Part shown: positions 36,573-48,163 of the stretch, piece by piece | Layout: each line of letters begins with the position of its first letter | How positions within the stretch are numbered: the first letter of the stretch is position 1 | Origin: Pusillimonas sp. T7-7 | GTDB lineage: Bacteria > Pseudomonadota > Gammaproteobacteria > Burkholderiales > Burkholderiaceae_B | Direction: 5' to 3' | NCBI RefSeq assembly: GCF_000209655.1 | Contig: NC_015458.1 | Span: 1,736,001-1,800,000, forward strand | DNA length: 64,000 nucleotides | The notes under the pieces: generated by a model | Told to the model about the DNA's origin: nothing | The model's database searches: none | Seen by the model: the letters and a program-made list of their open reading frames with translations, nothing else | Translations under genes and position numbers: made by a program

Positions 36573-37649
36573 ATGCCGCCAGTCCGCCCTACCATCGTTT
36601 CCGCTGTACTCCGCCATGGCCCTTCTTGCAGCCAGATTTCAGCGGGCGCCAACCTCTCGTCCGGTACGGTTGGCAAGCATGTGCAACAAGCCGGCGCAGG
36701 CCTGATCGAATTCTCCATCGTTGCCGTACCCATTTTGCTATTGGGCCTGGGCAGTATCGAAGTCGCCCACTGGCTCTTGACTCGACAGGTCGTCAGCCTG
36801 GCATTGCTTGAAGCTGGCCGGGCTGGTATCAGCACACATGCCCGCCCTGAAAACATTACGACAGCCTTTAAGCAGGCACTATTACCACTGTTTCCTGCAA
36901 CAGAAGGTCGCAGCGCCCACCAAAACCAGCAACTTGCCTTTGAACAACGCAAGCGTGATACATCAAACGCAGCATGGCAAATCACCATCCTGTCGCCCTC
37001 GCTCGCGGCCTTTAACGATTTTGCTGATCCGCAACTAAGTCAACCCACGTATGGCGGGCTGCCAGTTATCAATAATAACTACCAGTTCGAACAAGATCAG
37101 CGCCGCCGTACCCAGGGCTGGGTCAACGGCCTGGGACCCCAGTCAAGAGCATCCATTTATCAGGCCAATACCCTGACCCTGCAGCTAAGCTACCTGCACA
37201 AACCCGTACTTCCGGGTATACAAGGGCTGATACGCCTGCTAGGCATAGCTCATGGCACATACAGTCAGCACGCGATGGCACACGGCTACTTGCCGCTAAA
37301 CCGTGAAATCAGCCTGGCTATGCAATCTCATCCTGTACGCTGGCCCATGCCCGAAGGCGGCCATATCCTCCGGCCAGGCACACTTCTCAACACCAGCCAA
37401 ACAGCATTTGCCGCTGAACCTTGCGCAGGCCTGTGGTGCACTTATCAACAGCCTGCAGACGGCAGCCTCCCACGTCCCGATCCCAAGAGCGGTATGTCTG
37501 GCCCGGGCACGACACCACGCAATGAGCACGCCACCACACCACTGGCGCCTCCGGCACAAGAACAGGCGAATATCCCCGACACGACCGAGCTGGCGGTCAC
37601 GCCAGACGATCCGGCCTGCGGGCTAACCTTATGCTGCACGCCGGCTTGA
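36573..37649 (+). CDS. TadE-like pilus assembly/pseudopilin protein
   Basis: A 358-residue protein with a TadE/TadG-type N-terminus: QAGAGLIEFSIVAVPILLLG followed by an EVAHW stretch, a single membrane segment (about 43-68) with the conserved Glu (LIEF). A long extracytoplasmic body follows, and a Pro/Thr-rich tail with paired cysteines (CAGLWC, CGLTLCC). TadE proteins are minor pilins of the Flp/Tad pilus, but no other tad gene is nearby. The start is uncertain, because the first 40 residues are not conserved-looking. It is convergent with ftsB. I am unsure whether it is functional as a pilin. Confidence 0.65.
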   Translation: MPPVRPTIVSAVLRHGPSCSQISAGANLSSGTVGKHVQQAGAGLIEFSIVAVPILLLGLGSIEVAHWLLTRQVVSLALLEAGRAGISTHARPENITTAFKQALLPLFPATEGRSAHQNQQLAFEQRKRDTSNAAWQITILSPSLAAFNDFADPQLSQPTYGGLPVINNNYQFEQDQRRRTQGWVNGLGPQSRASIYQANTLTLQLSYLHKPVLPGIQGLIRLLGIAHGTYSQHAMAHGYLPLNREISLAMQSHPVRWPMPEGGHILRPGTLLNTSQTAFAAEPCAGLWCTYQQPADGSLPRPDPKSGMSGPGTTPRNEHATTPLAPPAQEQANIPDTTELAVTPDDPACGLTLCCTPA

Positions 37650-37679
37650 GAGCAGTCAGCATCAGGTTGCGGGCGGGTT

Positions 37680-38006
37680 TCAGTTCCCTTTTCTTTCTGG
37701 AATTTTGGGCGTTTTCACTTGTGGCTCACGCTCGTTGGGCTTAAGAATCTGCACGTAAATCTCGCCCTCTCTGATCATGCCGAGCTCGCCACGCGCACGC
37801 TCTTCGATGGCGTCGGTACCCGATTTGAGATCCTGCACCTCGGCTTGCAGGGCGTTATTCCGGGCAAGCAAGGCATCATTGGTTTCTTGTTGTGCAGCGA
37901 CTTTTTTTTGCAGCTCTTGTACTCGCATCCACCCCCCTTTTCCCCACCAGAGCGGATACTGGGTAAGGACAGTCAGCAGGGCCAGAACAATGAGTAGCAG
38001 TCGCAT
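37680..38006 (-). CDS. ftsB: Cell division protein FtsB
   Basis: Septum-formation initiator of the FtsQ-FtsL-FtsB complex, 108 residues. It has one N-terminal membrane segment (about 2-19), then a coiled coil (about 25-62, with LQKKVAAQQETNDAL and NNALQAEVQDL), and the family motif EERARGELGMIREGEIY (about 72-88). It lies downstream of eno, the usual order, separated from it by a hairpin with a T run at 38015-38039. Confidence 0.93.
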   Translation of the reverse strand: MRLLLIVLALLTVLTQYPLWWGKGGWMRVQELQKKVAAQQETNDALLARNNALQAEVQDLKSGTDAIEERARGELGMIREGEIYVQILKPNEREPQVKTPKIPERKGN

Positions 38007-38014
38007 TTTTTACC

Positions 38015-38039
38015 AAAAACAACCCGGCCAAGCCGGGCT
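38015..38039 (-). terminator. Hairpin with T run between eno and ftsB
   Basis: On the minus strand: AGCCCGGC (38039-38032), TTG loop, GCCGGGTT (38028-38021), followed by G and five T (complement of 38015-38019). It would reduce read-through from eno into ftsB. The ftsB start is 8 bp beyond, so ftsB needs read-through or a promoter inside eno. Confidence 0.6.
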
Positions 38040-38058
38040 GCTTTTACCGCCAAAGTTT

Positions 38059-39477
<1,419 letters not shown>

Positions 39478-39511
39478 TTATATTGCCTTCAAAAGATAAG
39501 AAATTTCATAC

Positions 39512-39955
39512 TCAGTCACTGAATTGCCTGCTGCCGCCCTGGCGCAAGCCCTGCTCCATGGCCTGAAGCAGGGTTGTCAAAGCCTTTATTTGCGCTAGCG
39601 ACAAGTCTCCAAAGGCATGCTCTATGAAGGCCGTACGCAGCGGCATGGTTTTCTCGACGATAGTGCGCCCGGCATCGGTCAGCGCCACATTGGTCAACCG
39701 GTTATCGTTGACATCGCTATGACGCTCAATCCAGCCTTCGTTCTCGATAGCCTTGATGTGTCGCGTCAGGGCCGCAGGGTCCAAGGCCAGGTCTTGAGCC
39801 AGCTGCTTCTGCGAGGTTTCACCCCTTTGATGCAAAGTCAGCAATATACGCCAGCGTGGCATGGAATGCCCTACGCTGCTTTCAAAGGCGGACATCAGCG
39901 CACGATAGGTGCGGCCAAGCTGTTGCATGGCCTGCAATTGCGGAAGCTCACTCAT
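39512..39955 (-). CDS. MarR family transcriptional regulator
   Basis: Winged-helix regulator of 147 residues from the chosen start. The DNA-binding part is about 30-100, with RWRILLTLHQRGETSQKQLAQDLALDPAALTRHIKAIE as the helix-turn-helix and the wing in SDVNDNRLTNVALTDAGR. The ATG at 39955 overlaps the exporter stop by 8 bp, so translation is coupled. Longer in-frame starts (up to 40042) run into the exporter gene. It probably represses the exporter-marR operon through the repeats at 41568-41598. Confidence 0.9.
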   Translation of the reverse strand: MSELPQLQAMQQLGRTYRALMSAFESSVGHSMPRWRILLTLHQRGETSQKQLAQDLALDPAALTRHIKAIENEGWIERHSDVNDNRLTNVALTDAGRTIVEKTMPLRTAFIEHAFGDLSLAQIKALTTLLQAMEQGLRQGGSRQFSD

Positions 39956-41561
39956 CGGAAGACACCTGCTTGTCTGTGGGCTTGACATCAACCGTCCGGG
40001 TAAAACGAATCGCAGGTACCCTATACACCCAGAACAGGCCAATCAGCGCCACCAGCAATGCAGTCGCCAAACCGGTGTGCACAGCCTCGACCAATGCTAC
40101 GCGCGCCTGTTCTATAAGCCCCTGGCCAGACAAGCCCAGCTGTTGCAGCTGTGCCATGAAATCCCCTTGAATACGATTATTGACCAGCACCTGAGGATTT
40201 TCAAGCAAGGCCAGCCATGATTGGCCGCGGCCTTCAGGGGCTGCCTGGCGTACACCATCAATATAGTAGTGAGTGACCAGGGTACCCACTAGTGCCATAC
40301 CCAACATGCCGCCTATCATGCGTACCGATTGCAGCATGGCGGTCGAGATGCCCAGCAAGGCACGCCCGGCGGTTTCCTGGGCGAACACCGTCAGGTTGGG
40401 CATGACAAAGCCCAGCCCCATGCCGGCCATCATCATATAAAGCGCAATCAGCCACCGCGACGTGTGCTGATGCGCCGTCACCATGCCTGCGCAGGCCAAG
40501 ACCTGCAAGACAAAACCGACGTACAGCATATGATTGGGCTTGGACAGGCGAACAATGATGCGTGCATTGGTGACGCTGCCCAAAGTGATGCACACTGCTA
40601 ACGGGGTAATCAGCAAACCAACCTGCTGCGGCGTCAGGCCAAACCCGCCTTGCAACATCAAGGGCAAATAAAACAGTAGAACAAACAAGATAAAGCCCAT
40701 GAACAGCGACAAACAGAACAAGGCCGCCAGGCTTTTGTTCCGGAACATATCGAGTGGAATCAGGGGGTGCGGACAACGTTTTTCCCAAACGATAAGCGCG
40801 GTAAACATCAATCCGCAGAACACACCCAAAACAACCATGGGCAGGCCAGCGCCGTATTTAGGCAGCAGCTCAACAAAAAACTGCAGGCTACCCAGAAACA
40901 ATGCAACCAGCACCGCACCTTGCCAGTCCAGACGAATGTTGGTGGACTGAATCTGCCGTATCCGAGGCAGATAACGCCACAGAAAGAACAGGCTCAACAC
41001 ACCAATAGGCAGGTTCACGAAAAACACCGAGCGCCAGCCCATATATTGCGTCAGGAAGCCGCCCAAGGTGGGGCCTACGGCATTGGCAATGCCAAAGGCG
41101 CTGCTTAGCAGTATTTGCCAGCGCAATCGCACATGAGAGTCAGGAAACAGATCAGGAACGCATGCAAAGGCCGTAGCCACCAGCATGCCGCCGCCAATGC
41201 CCTGCAGGGCACGCGCAAACACCAGTTGCACCATGCTGTCGGAAACACCGCACAGTACCGAAGCCAGCATGAAAACAATAACGGAAGCCACGACGAACGG
41301 CTTGCGGCCGTAGTAGTCGCCGAGCCGGCCAAAAATGGGAATGGTAATGACCGAAGTCAACAGATAGGCCGTGGCAACCCAGGCGTAGAGTTCAAAGCCA
41401 TTCAGCTCGGCGACGACAGTGGGCAAAGCTGTGCCAACAACCGTCTGATCGACGGCAACCATCATGGTGACGAATGCAAGCCCGGTCATCGCCAGTAAAG
41501 ACTGGCGAATAGAAAGAACACGCCCTGTTTCAACAGGTGATGTCGGGGCGGCAGGTGCCAT
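39948..41561 (-). CDS. EmrB/QacA-family MFS drug exporter (14 segments)
   Basis: DHA2 family proton antiporter, 537 residues, with 14 predicted membrane segments. Motif A is GRLGDYYGRKPF, and the segment 1 motif D is MVAVDQTVVGTALPTVV. Segment 5 carries GIANAVGPTLGGFLTQY. The last third has the large periplasmic loop before segment 14 (GRGQSWLALLENPQVLV). Substrates are typically hydrophobic drugs, dyes or aromatic acids. The ATG at 41561 has no clear ribosome site, because the leader is filled by operator-like repeats. It is followed by the overlapping marR gene. The pair interrupts the kdsA-eno order. Confidence 0.9.
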   Translation of the reverse strand: MAPAAPTSPVETGRVLSIRQSLLAMTGLAFVTMMVAVDQTVVGTALPTVVAELNGFELYAWVATAYLLTSVITIPIFGRLGDYYGRKPFVVASVIVFMLASVLCGVSDSMVQLVFARALQGIGGGMLVATAFACVPDLFPDSHVRLRWQILLSSAFGIANAVGPTLGGFLTQYMGWRSVFFVNLPIGVLSLFFLWRYLPRIRQIQSTNIRLDWQGAVLVALFLGSLQFFVELLPKYGAGLPMVVLGVFCGLMFTALIVWEKRCPHPLIPLDMFRNKSLAALFCLSLFMGFILFVLLFYLPLMLQGGFGLTPQQVGLLITPLAVCITLGSVTNARIIVRLSKPNHMLYVGFVLQVLACAGMVTAHQHTSRWLIALYMMMAGMGLGFVMPNLTVFAQETAGRALLGISTAMLQSVRMIGGMLGMALVGTLVTHYYIDGVRQAAPEGRGQSWLALLENPQVLVNNRIQGDFMAQLQQLGLSGQGLIEQARVALVEAVHTGLATALLVALIGLFWVYRVPAIRFTRTVDVKPTDKQVSSDE

Positions 41562-41567
41562 ACAAAT

Positions 41568-41628
41568 TTATTGATAGATCAATAATTGATAAGTCAATAA
41601 TTTTATCGTAGCTCCGACCGGCTCGCAA
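41568..41628 (-). promoter_or_regulatory. Promoter and MarR-type operators of the exporter operon
   Basis: On the minus strand: TTGCGA (41628-41623), 17-bp spacer, TAAAAT (41605-41600). Just downstream are two related inverted repeats. One is ATTGA-4-TCAAT at 41585-41598. The other is the perfect TTATTGAT-2-ATCAATAA at 41568-41585. They share the half-site ATTGAT/ATCAAT and sit across the expected transcript start, a position suited to repression by the MarR protein encoded downstream. Confidence 0.75.
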
Positions 41629-41708
41629 GCGAAGCAAGGTGTATGGGCTGAAAAAGTCAGTGGAAAACTGACAGAGACACAGGCAGCAGCGACGCCCGTC
41701 CCCGGGGG

Positions 41709-42551
41709 TCAGTTAAACGTGCCGCCGCCCTTTACGCAACGATCGATATCAACCAGAGTGCTCAATAAGCCCTCGATTTGATCAAGCGGAACAGCATTTG
41801 GACCATCAGAGAGCGCCTGGTCCGGGTTGGGATGGGTTTCCATGAAGATTCCGGCAACGCCCACCGCAACAGCAGCACGGGCCAGCACAGGAACAAATTC
41901 ACGCTGGCCACCTGAACTGGTGCCCTGTCCGCCCGGCAACTGCACCGAATGGGTGGCATCGAACACGACGGGGCAGTTGGTTTCACGCATGATGGCCAAA
42001 GAACGCATATCGGACACCAGGTTGTTGTAGCCAAATGAAGCGCCACGCTCGCACACCATGATGTTATGACCGTCGCCGCCTGCCGCCAAAGCGGCGGCAC
42101 GAGCTTTGGCGACGACTTGCGCCATATCGTGCGGGGCCAGAAACTGCCCTTTTTTGATGTTGACCGGTTTGAGCGTCGCGGCGCAGGCGTGAATAAAGTC
42201 TGTTTGCCGGCACAGAAACGCTGGCGTCTGCAAGACATCAACCACAGCGGCCACCTGGGCCACCTGCTCGGTGGTGTGCACGTCGGTCAGGACCGGCACC
42301 TGCAACTGCTCGCGGACATCAGCCAGAATTTGCAACCCTTCCTCTTGGCCGGGTCCACGATAAGACTGATCTGAGCTCCGGTTGGCCTTGTCGAACGAGC
42401 TTTTATAGATAAAAGGAATACCCAGCTTCTTGGTGAGCTCCTGTAGCCGCCCGGCGGTATCGAACGCCATCTGGCGAGACTCGATCACGCACGGCCCCGC
42501 AATCAGGAAAAAGGGATGCTCAAGGCCAACATCAAATCCGCACAGTTTCAT
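41709..42551 (-). CDS. kdsA: KDO-8-phosphate synthase
   Basis: 3-deoxy-D-manno-octulosonate 8-phosphate synthase, making the inner-core sugar of lipopolysaccharide from arabinose-5-phosphate and PEP, 280 residues. Motifs include IAGPCVIES (18-26), [11 protein letters not shown] and the metal or phosphate site GGQREFVP. The Cys of the metal-dependent class is absent at the [20 protein letters not shown] site as far as I can judge, but assigning class I or II needs an alignment. It is 9 bp after pyrG, a conserved pairing. Confidence 0.97.
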   Translation of the reverse strand: MKLCGFDVGLEHPFFLIAGPCVIESRQMAFDTAGRLQELTKKLGIPFIYKSSFDKANRSSDQSYRGPGQEEGLQILADVREQLQVPVLTDVHTTEQVAQVAAVVDVLQTPAFLCRQTDFIHACAATLKPVNIKKGQFLAPHDMAQVVAKARAAALAAGGDGHNIMVCERGASFGYNNLVSDMRSLAIMRETNCPVVFDATHSVQLPGGQGTSSGGQREFVPVLARAAVAVGVAGIFMETHPNPDQALSDGPNAVPLDQIEGLLSTLVDIDRCVKGGGTFN

Positions 42552-42560
42552 GGCAATTCC

Positions 42561-44261
<1,701 letters not shown>

Positions 44262-44272
44262 TTATAGCCGGT

Positions 44273-46066
44273 TCAAATAGGGCTGGTGCGTTCAAGCAGC
44301 CATTCTTTTGCACGGCCCTCTACCAGAGGCAGCAAACGCTGCCGCACCTGTTCATGATAACTATTCAGCCATCCGCGTTCGGCTTCCGCAAGCAGATTGG
44401 CGTCAACGCAGCGCGTGTCAATGGGGCACAAGGTAAGGGTTTCAAACTGCAGGAACTCGCCAAACTCGGTATGCGGCCCAGGAACGGCCAGCACCAGGTT
44501 TTCTATGCGTATGCCCCACTGGCCCGGCCTGTACAAGCCAGGCTCATTTGAGGTGATCATGCCGGCTTCCATGGCCATATGCGGGGTAATTGAAGCACGA
44601 TACGCGATGGACTGCGGGCCTTCGTGCACATTCATGAAATAACCCACGCCATGGCCGGTGCCGTGGCCGTAATCGGCGCCCGTCTGCCAGATAGGCATGC
44701 GGGCAATGGTGTCGAGCAAGGGTGCTGCCGTGCCGCGCGGGAAAACCGCCTGCGACAATGCGATCATGCCTTTGAGCACAGCAGTGTAGTCTCGCTTCTG
44801 TGCATCACTGACCTGCCCTACCGGCACAACACGCGTAATGTCGGTCGTCCCGCCCAGGTATTGGCCGCCCGAGTCAATAAGCAGCAAACCATCTCCTTCA
44901 ATAACGGCATGCGCCTGCTCGGTGGCATGGTAGTGCGGCATGGCGCCGTTGGCATTGAAAGCCGCAATTGTGCCAAAGCTGGGTGTCACAAAGTTCGGGC
45001 GCCGGCTGCGCGCAGCGGTGATTTGCTCGTCTATGGTGATTTCCGTAATGCGCTCTTGCCCCTGGGCCGCCTCGAACCAGGCAAAGAATTCGCACAGAGC
45101 CGCGCCATCGTGCTCCATGGTCTTGCGTACATGATCGGCTTCGGCGCTATTCTTGCGCGACTTGAGCAGCTGTGACGGATTGATGGCTTCTACCACATCA
45201 ACAAAAGCCGCAGCGCCAAATGTGCCCACTGTGGAGCGCGCCGGATCAAGCAACAATACCTGACCTTCGGGCAGGCAGGCCAGGGCTCCTGCGGCTTCAT
45301 CGTAAGGAGCGATGGAGATGCCATCGGCCAGCAGGCGTTCCTGCAAATCACCCGCCATCTTGCCCGGCGCCACAAACAGGCGGGCGCTATCGACGCCGAT
45401 CAGCGCATAAGCCAGAAACACCGGGTTGTACGGTACATCGTTGCCTCGCAGATTGAATAACCAGGCTATGTCGTCCAGAGAAGACAGACTATGCCAATCT
45501 GCCTGGTGCTCCGCCATCGCGGCCCTGACATTCGCCAGGTTCTGGACCCGGCTGCGGCAAGCAAAAGGCGGCAGATGCTCGAATACTGTGCCCTGCGGCA
45601 GCGCCGGGCGCGGCATCCAGATATCGCTCAGCACATCCACGTTGGTCAGCAGCGCAATATCTTTCTGGGCTAGTGCTTCCTGCCACTGCCGGTACGTATG
45701 CAGTGCGAGCACCTGTCCATCGACACTTACACGGTCGCCCTGGGCCAGGTGTTCGGCCAGCCATGCGGCCGGACCGGGCACACCCGCCTGCCCGGCACGC
45801 ATGAGCATAATGCCTGTGCCCTGCAAGTCGTGCTCCGCCTGTTCCCAATAACGACTGTCGGTCCAGAGCCCCGCATACGTGTCGCTGACCACCAGCGTAC
45901 CGGCCGACCCTTCAAAACCGCTAAGCCATTGCCTGCCCTGCCAGCGCTCCGGCAAGTATTCGGACAAATGGGGATCCGAGGTGGGTATGACACAGGCCTG
46001 CACCTGACGGGCCTGCATGGCTTGGCGCAAGGCCTGGATACGTTGGACAAAAACAGACTGACTCAC
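44273..46066 (-). CDS. Xaa-Pro aminopeptidase (M24B family)
   Basis: Removes N-terminal residues ahead of proline, 597 residues. This is the long three-domain form, with two creatinase-like N-terminal domains and a pita-bread catalytic domain (about 320-535). Metal-site motifs are LIDSGGQYLGGTTDITR (two Asp), HGTGHGVG (His), TSNEPGLY (Glu) and a late Glu in GIRIENLV. Eukaryotic-like XPNPEP1 enzymes share this length. The start is GTG at 46066 with GGAAG just upstream. It is 91 bp after scoB, on the same strand, with a hairpin between. Confidence 0.92.
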   Translation of the reverse strand: MSQSVFVQRIQALRQAMQARQVQACVIPTSDPHLSEYLPERWQGRQWLSGFEGSAGTLVVSDTYAGLWTDSRYWEQAEHDLQGTGIMLMRAGQAGVPGPAAWLAEHLAQGDRVSVDGQVLALHTYRQWQEALAQKDIALLTNVDVLSDIWMPRPALPQGTVFEHLPPFACRSRVQNLANVRAAMAEHQADWHSLSSLDDIAWLFNLRGNDVPYNPVFLAYALIGVDSARLFVAPGKMAGDLQERLLADGISIAPYDEAAGALACLPEGQVLLLDPARSTVGTFGAAAFVDVVEAINPSQLLKSRKNSAEADHVRKTMEHDGAALCEFFAWFEAAQGQERITEITIDEQITAARSRRPNFVTPSFGTIAAFNANGAMPHYHATEQAHAVIEGDGLLLIDSGGQYLGGTTDITRVVPVGQVSDAQKRDYTAVLKGMIALSQAVFPRGTAAPLLDTIARMPIWQTGADYGHGTGHGVGYFMNVHEGPQSIAYRASITPHMAMEAGMITSNEPGLYRPGQWGIRIENLVLAVPGPHTEFGEFLQFETLTLCPIDTRCVDANLLAEAERGWLNSYHEQVRQRLLPLVEGRAKEWLLERTSPI

Positions 46067-46087
46067 ACGACTTCCTTCAGAAACGTA

Positions 46088-46126
46088 AACGCCTGCGCCA
46101 GCATGATGATGACTGACGCAGGCGTT
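46088..46126 (-). terminator. Stem-loop between scoB and the aminopeptidase gene
   Basis: Perfect 10-base arms AACGCCTGCG (46088-46097) and CGCAGGCGTT (46117-46126) with a 19-base loop, 31 bp after the scoB stop. Only a short, broken T stretch follows on the minus strand, so termination is likely partial. Confidence 0.5.
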
Positions 46127-46157
46127 GGCCGGAGCTTAAACAACAGATTGGTCAGGC

Positions 46158-46811
46158 TTACGCTACGGCTGAAACATCCAGCTTGGCGGCCGTCTTGGCC
46201 TTGATCTCGTCGACCGTGACACCAGGAGCCATTTCGAGCAGCTTGAGTCCGTTGTCGGACACTTCCAATACGCACAGGTCGGTGATGATCAGGTCCACCA
46301 CCCCTACGCCCGTCAGGGGCAAAGTGCACTCAGGCAGAAGCTTGAGGTCTTCGGTACCGTCTTTCTTGCGCGCTACGTGATCCATCAACACGACCACCCT
46401 GCTGACCCCGGCCACCAAATCCATGGCGCCGCCCATGCCTTTGATCATTTTGCCTGGAATCATCCAGTTGGCCAGATCGCCTTTTTCAGACACCTGCATG
46501 GCGCCCAGAATGGCCAGATTGATCTTGCCTCCGCGTATCATGGCAAAAGAGTCGGCCGACGCAAAGATGGACGAGCCTGGCAAGGTGGTCACCGTTTGTT
46601 TGCCGGCATTGATCATGTCGGCGTCGATTTCGTCTTCGGTGGGGAAAGGGCCTATGCCCAGCAGACCGTTTTCAGACTGCAGCCAGACCTCTACGCCTTC
46701 AGGCACATGGTTGGCCACCAGCGTTGGCATACCTATGCCCAGGTTCACATAAAAACCGTCTTGCAGTTCACGCGCGGCGCGTGCCGCCATTTCATCACGA
46801 GTCCAAGCCAT
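46158..46811 (-). CDS. scoB: 3-oxoacid CoA-transferase subunit B
   Basis: Beta subunit of succinyl-CoA:3-ketoacid CoA-transferase, 217 residues, which moves CoA from succinyl-CoA to acetoacetate. The N-terminal motif is [14 protein letters not shown] (22-35), and the catalytic glutamate is E47 in LQSENGLLG. The end carries the usual [12 protein letters not shown]. It starts 2 bp after scoA. It acts with the ETF-QO, thioesterase and acs genes nearby in acyl and ketone-body use, though this link is inferred from proximity. Confidence 0.94.
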   Translation of the reverse strand: MAWTRDEMAARAARELQDGFYVNLGIGMPTLVANHVPEGVEVWLQSENGLLGIGPFPTEDEIDADMINAGKQTVTTLPGSSIFASADSFAMIRGGKINLAILGAMQVSEKGDLANWMIPGKMIKGMGGAMDLVAGVSRVVVLMDHVARKKDGTEDLKLLPECTLPLTGVGVVDLIITDLCVLEVSDNGLKLLEMAPGVTVDEIKAKTAAKLDVSAVA

Positions 46812-46813
46812 TG

Positions 46814-47521
46814 TTATGCTCCTTGCGCGTTGCGGACAGTACGTTGCTCGATGCGTTTTTCCGGATTGGCATTGAGCACAATGCGGTGTGCGTAAATGCC
46901 CGGCAAATGCACCTGGTCGGGGTCAATGGCGCCCAGCTCAACGATTTCCTCGACTTCGACAATGGTGATCTTGCCCGCCATCGCCACATTGGGGTTGAAG
47001 TTGCGCGCTGTTTTGCGAAATTGCAGATTACCGCTGCGGTCGGCCCGGTAGGCCTTGACCAGCGACACATCAGGAACAATGGAGCGTTCCATTACATAGG
47101 TTTCGCCGTCGAATTCGCGCAGTTCTTTGCCGTCGGCCACAATGGTACCCACGCCCGTGCGCGTGAAGAAGGCCGGAATGCCCGCGCCGCCGGCACGCAG
47201 TTTTTCGGCCAGCGTGCCCTGTGGCGTGAATTCCAGTTCAAGCTCGCCCGCCAGGTACTGACGCTCGAACTCTTTGTTTTCGCCCACATACGAGGCAATC
47301 ATCTTCTTGACCTGGCGGGTGTTCAGCAACTGCCCCAGTCCGAAGCCGTCGACACCGGCATTGTTGCTGACGCAGGTCAGGTTCTGAACGCCTGAATCGC
47401 GCAGTGCCGCAATAAGCGCTTCAGGAATGCCGCAAAGGCCAAAGCCACCTACGGCAATGGTCTGGCCGTCAGCGACGACGCCCTTCAGCGCTTCTTCGGC
47501 GCTGGCATAGACTTTATCCAT
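46814..47521 (-). CDS. scoA: 3-oxoacid CoA-transferase subunit A
   Basis: Alpha subunit of the same CoA-transferase, 235 residues. The CoA-transferase I signature [13 protein letters not shown] (21-33) and the later [16 protein letters not shown] are intact. It is upstream of scoB, separated by 2 bp. The gene is first in its operon, with a short leader of about 70 bp upstream next to the thioesterase gene, which is on the same strand. Confidence 0.94.
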   Translation of the reverse strand: MDKVYASAEEALKGVVADGQTIAVGGFGLCGIPEALIAALRDSGVQNLTCVSNNAGVDGFGLGQLLNTRQVKKMIASYVGENKEFERQYLAGELELEFTPQGTLAEKLRAGGAGIPAFFTRTGVGTIVADGKELREFDGETYVMERSIVPDVSLVKAYRADRSGNLQFRKTARNFNPNVAMAGKITIVEVEEIVELGAIDPDQVHLPGIYAHRIVLNANPEKRIEQRTVRNAQGA

Positions 47522-47590
47522 TACTCCTATCCTTATTCAATTGTCATTCTTCGACCTCAAGTAGCAATACCCTTGGCCAGTAAAAAAAAT

Positions 47591-48031
47591 TTATGCCGAC
47601 ATCAATTCTGCCAGAAGTGCCAGCTCTTGCTCGGACCAGGGCAGCGACTTGCCCGTTTCAGCATCGGTGCCCACCATGACATAACGGCCTTTTGCATAGA
47701 ATACACCGGGCTCATCCTCACGCTCGAGGAGGGTTTCCATTTCGATACTGGAACGGCCAACCCGAACCAACACCTGCGTAACGACGGCCATGGCCGGATA
47801 CATCAGCGGTTTCAGGAAATCACATGAAACGTGGGCCACCACACCCGCCTTGCGGGACGGGGGCATAAGGCCCACCTTGGAGAACAACTGAACCCGCGCT
47901 TCCTCGAAGAAACGAAAATACACAGTATTATTCACGTGATTCAGGGCATCGAGATCACCCCAGCGCACTGGCATGGCACAACGAATGGCACTACCCACAG
48001 CTGGCGTTGATGTTGGGGTTATGATTTGCAT
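47591..48031 (-). CDS. Acyl-CoA thioesterase (4HBT hotdog family)
   Basis: A 146-residue single-hotdog thioesterase of the 4-hydroxybenzoyl-CoA/YbgC group. The active-site pattern is GDLDALNHVNNTVYFRFFEEAR, with D28 or nearby as the catalytic Asp and the HVNN motif. It hydrolyses an acyl- or aroyl-CoA, but the substrate is not predictable. It is divergent from the ETF-QO gene and just upstream of scoAB on the same strand. Confidence 0.87.
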   Translation of the reverse strand: MQIITPTSTPAVGSAIRCAMPVRWGDLDALNHVNNTVYFRFFEEARVQLFSKVGLMPPSRKAGVVAHVSCDFLKPLMYPAMAVVTQVLVRVGRSSIEMETLLEREDEPGVFYAKGRYVMVGTDAETGKSLPWSEQELALLAELMSA

Positions 48032-48163
48032 TGATCAGCGTCCTATACAGGCTCTACAGTACAGGCAAGTATAACGTGACGCACAGAACCATTTTTTTAC
48101 GAATCCATAACCATATGGCAGTTTCGAGGTGCAGCACCTCAAGAAAGACGGGAGAATTTTGCA

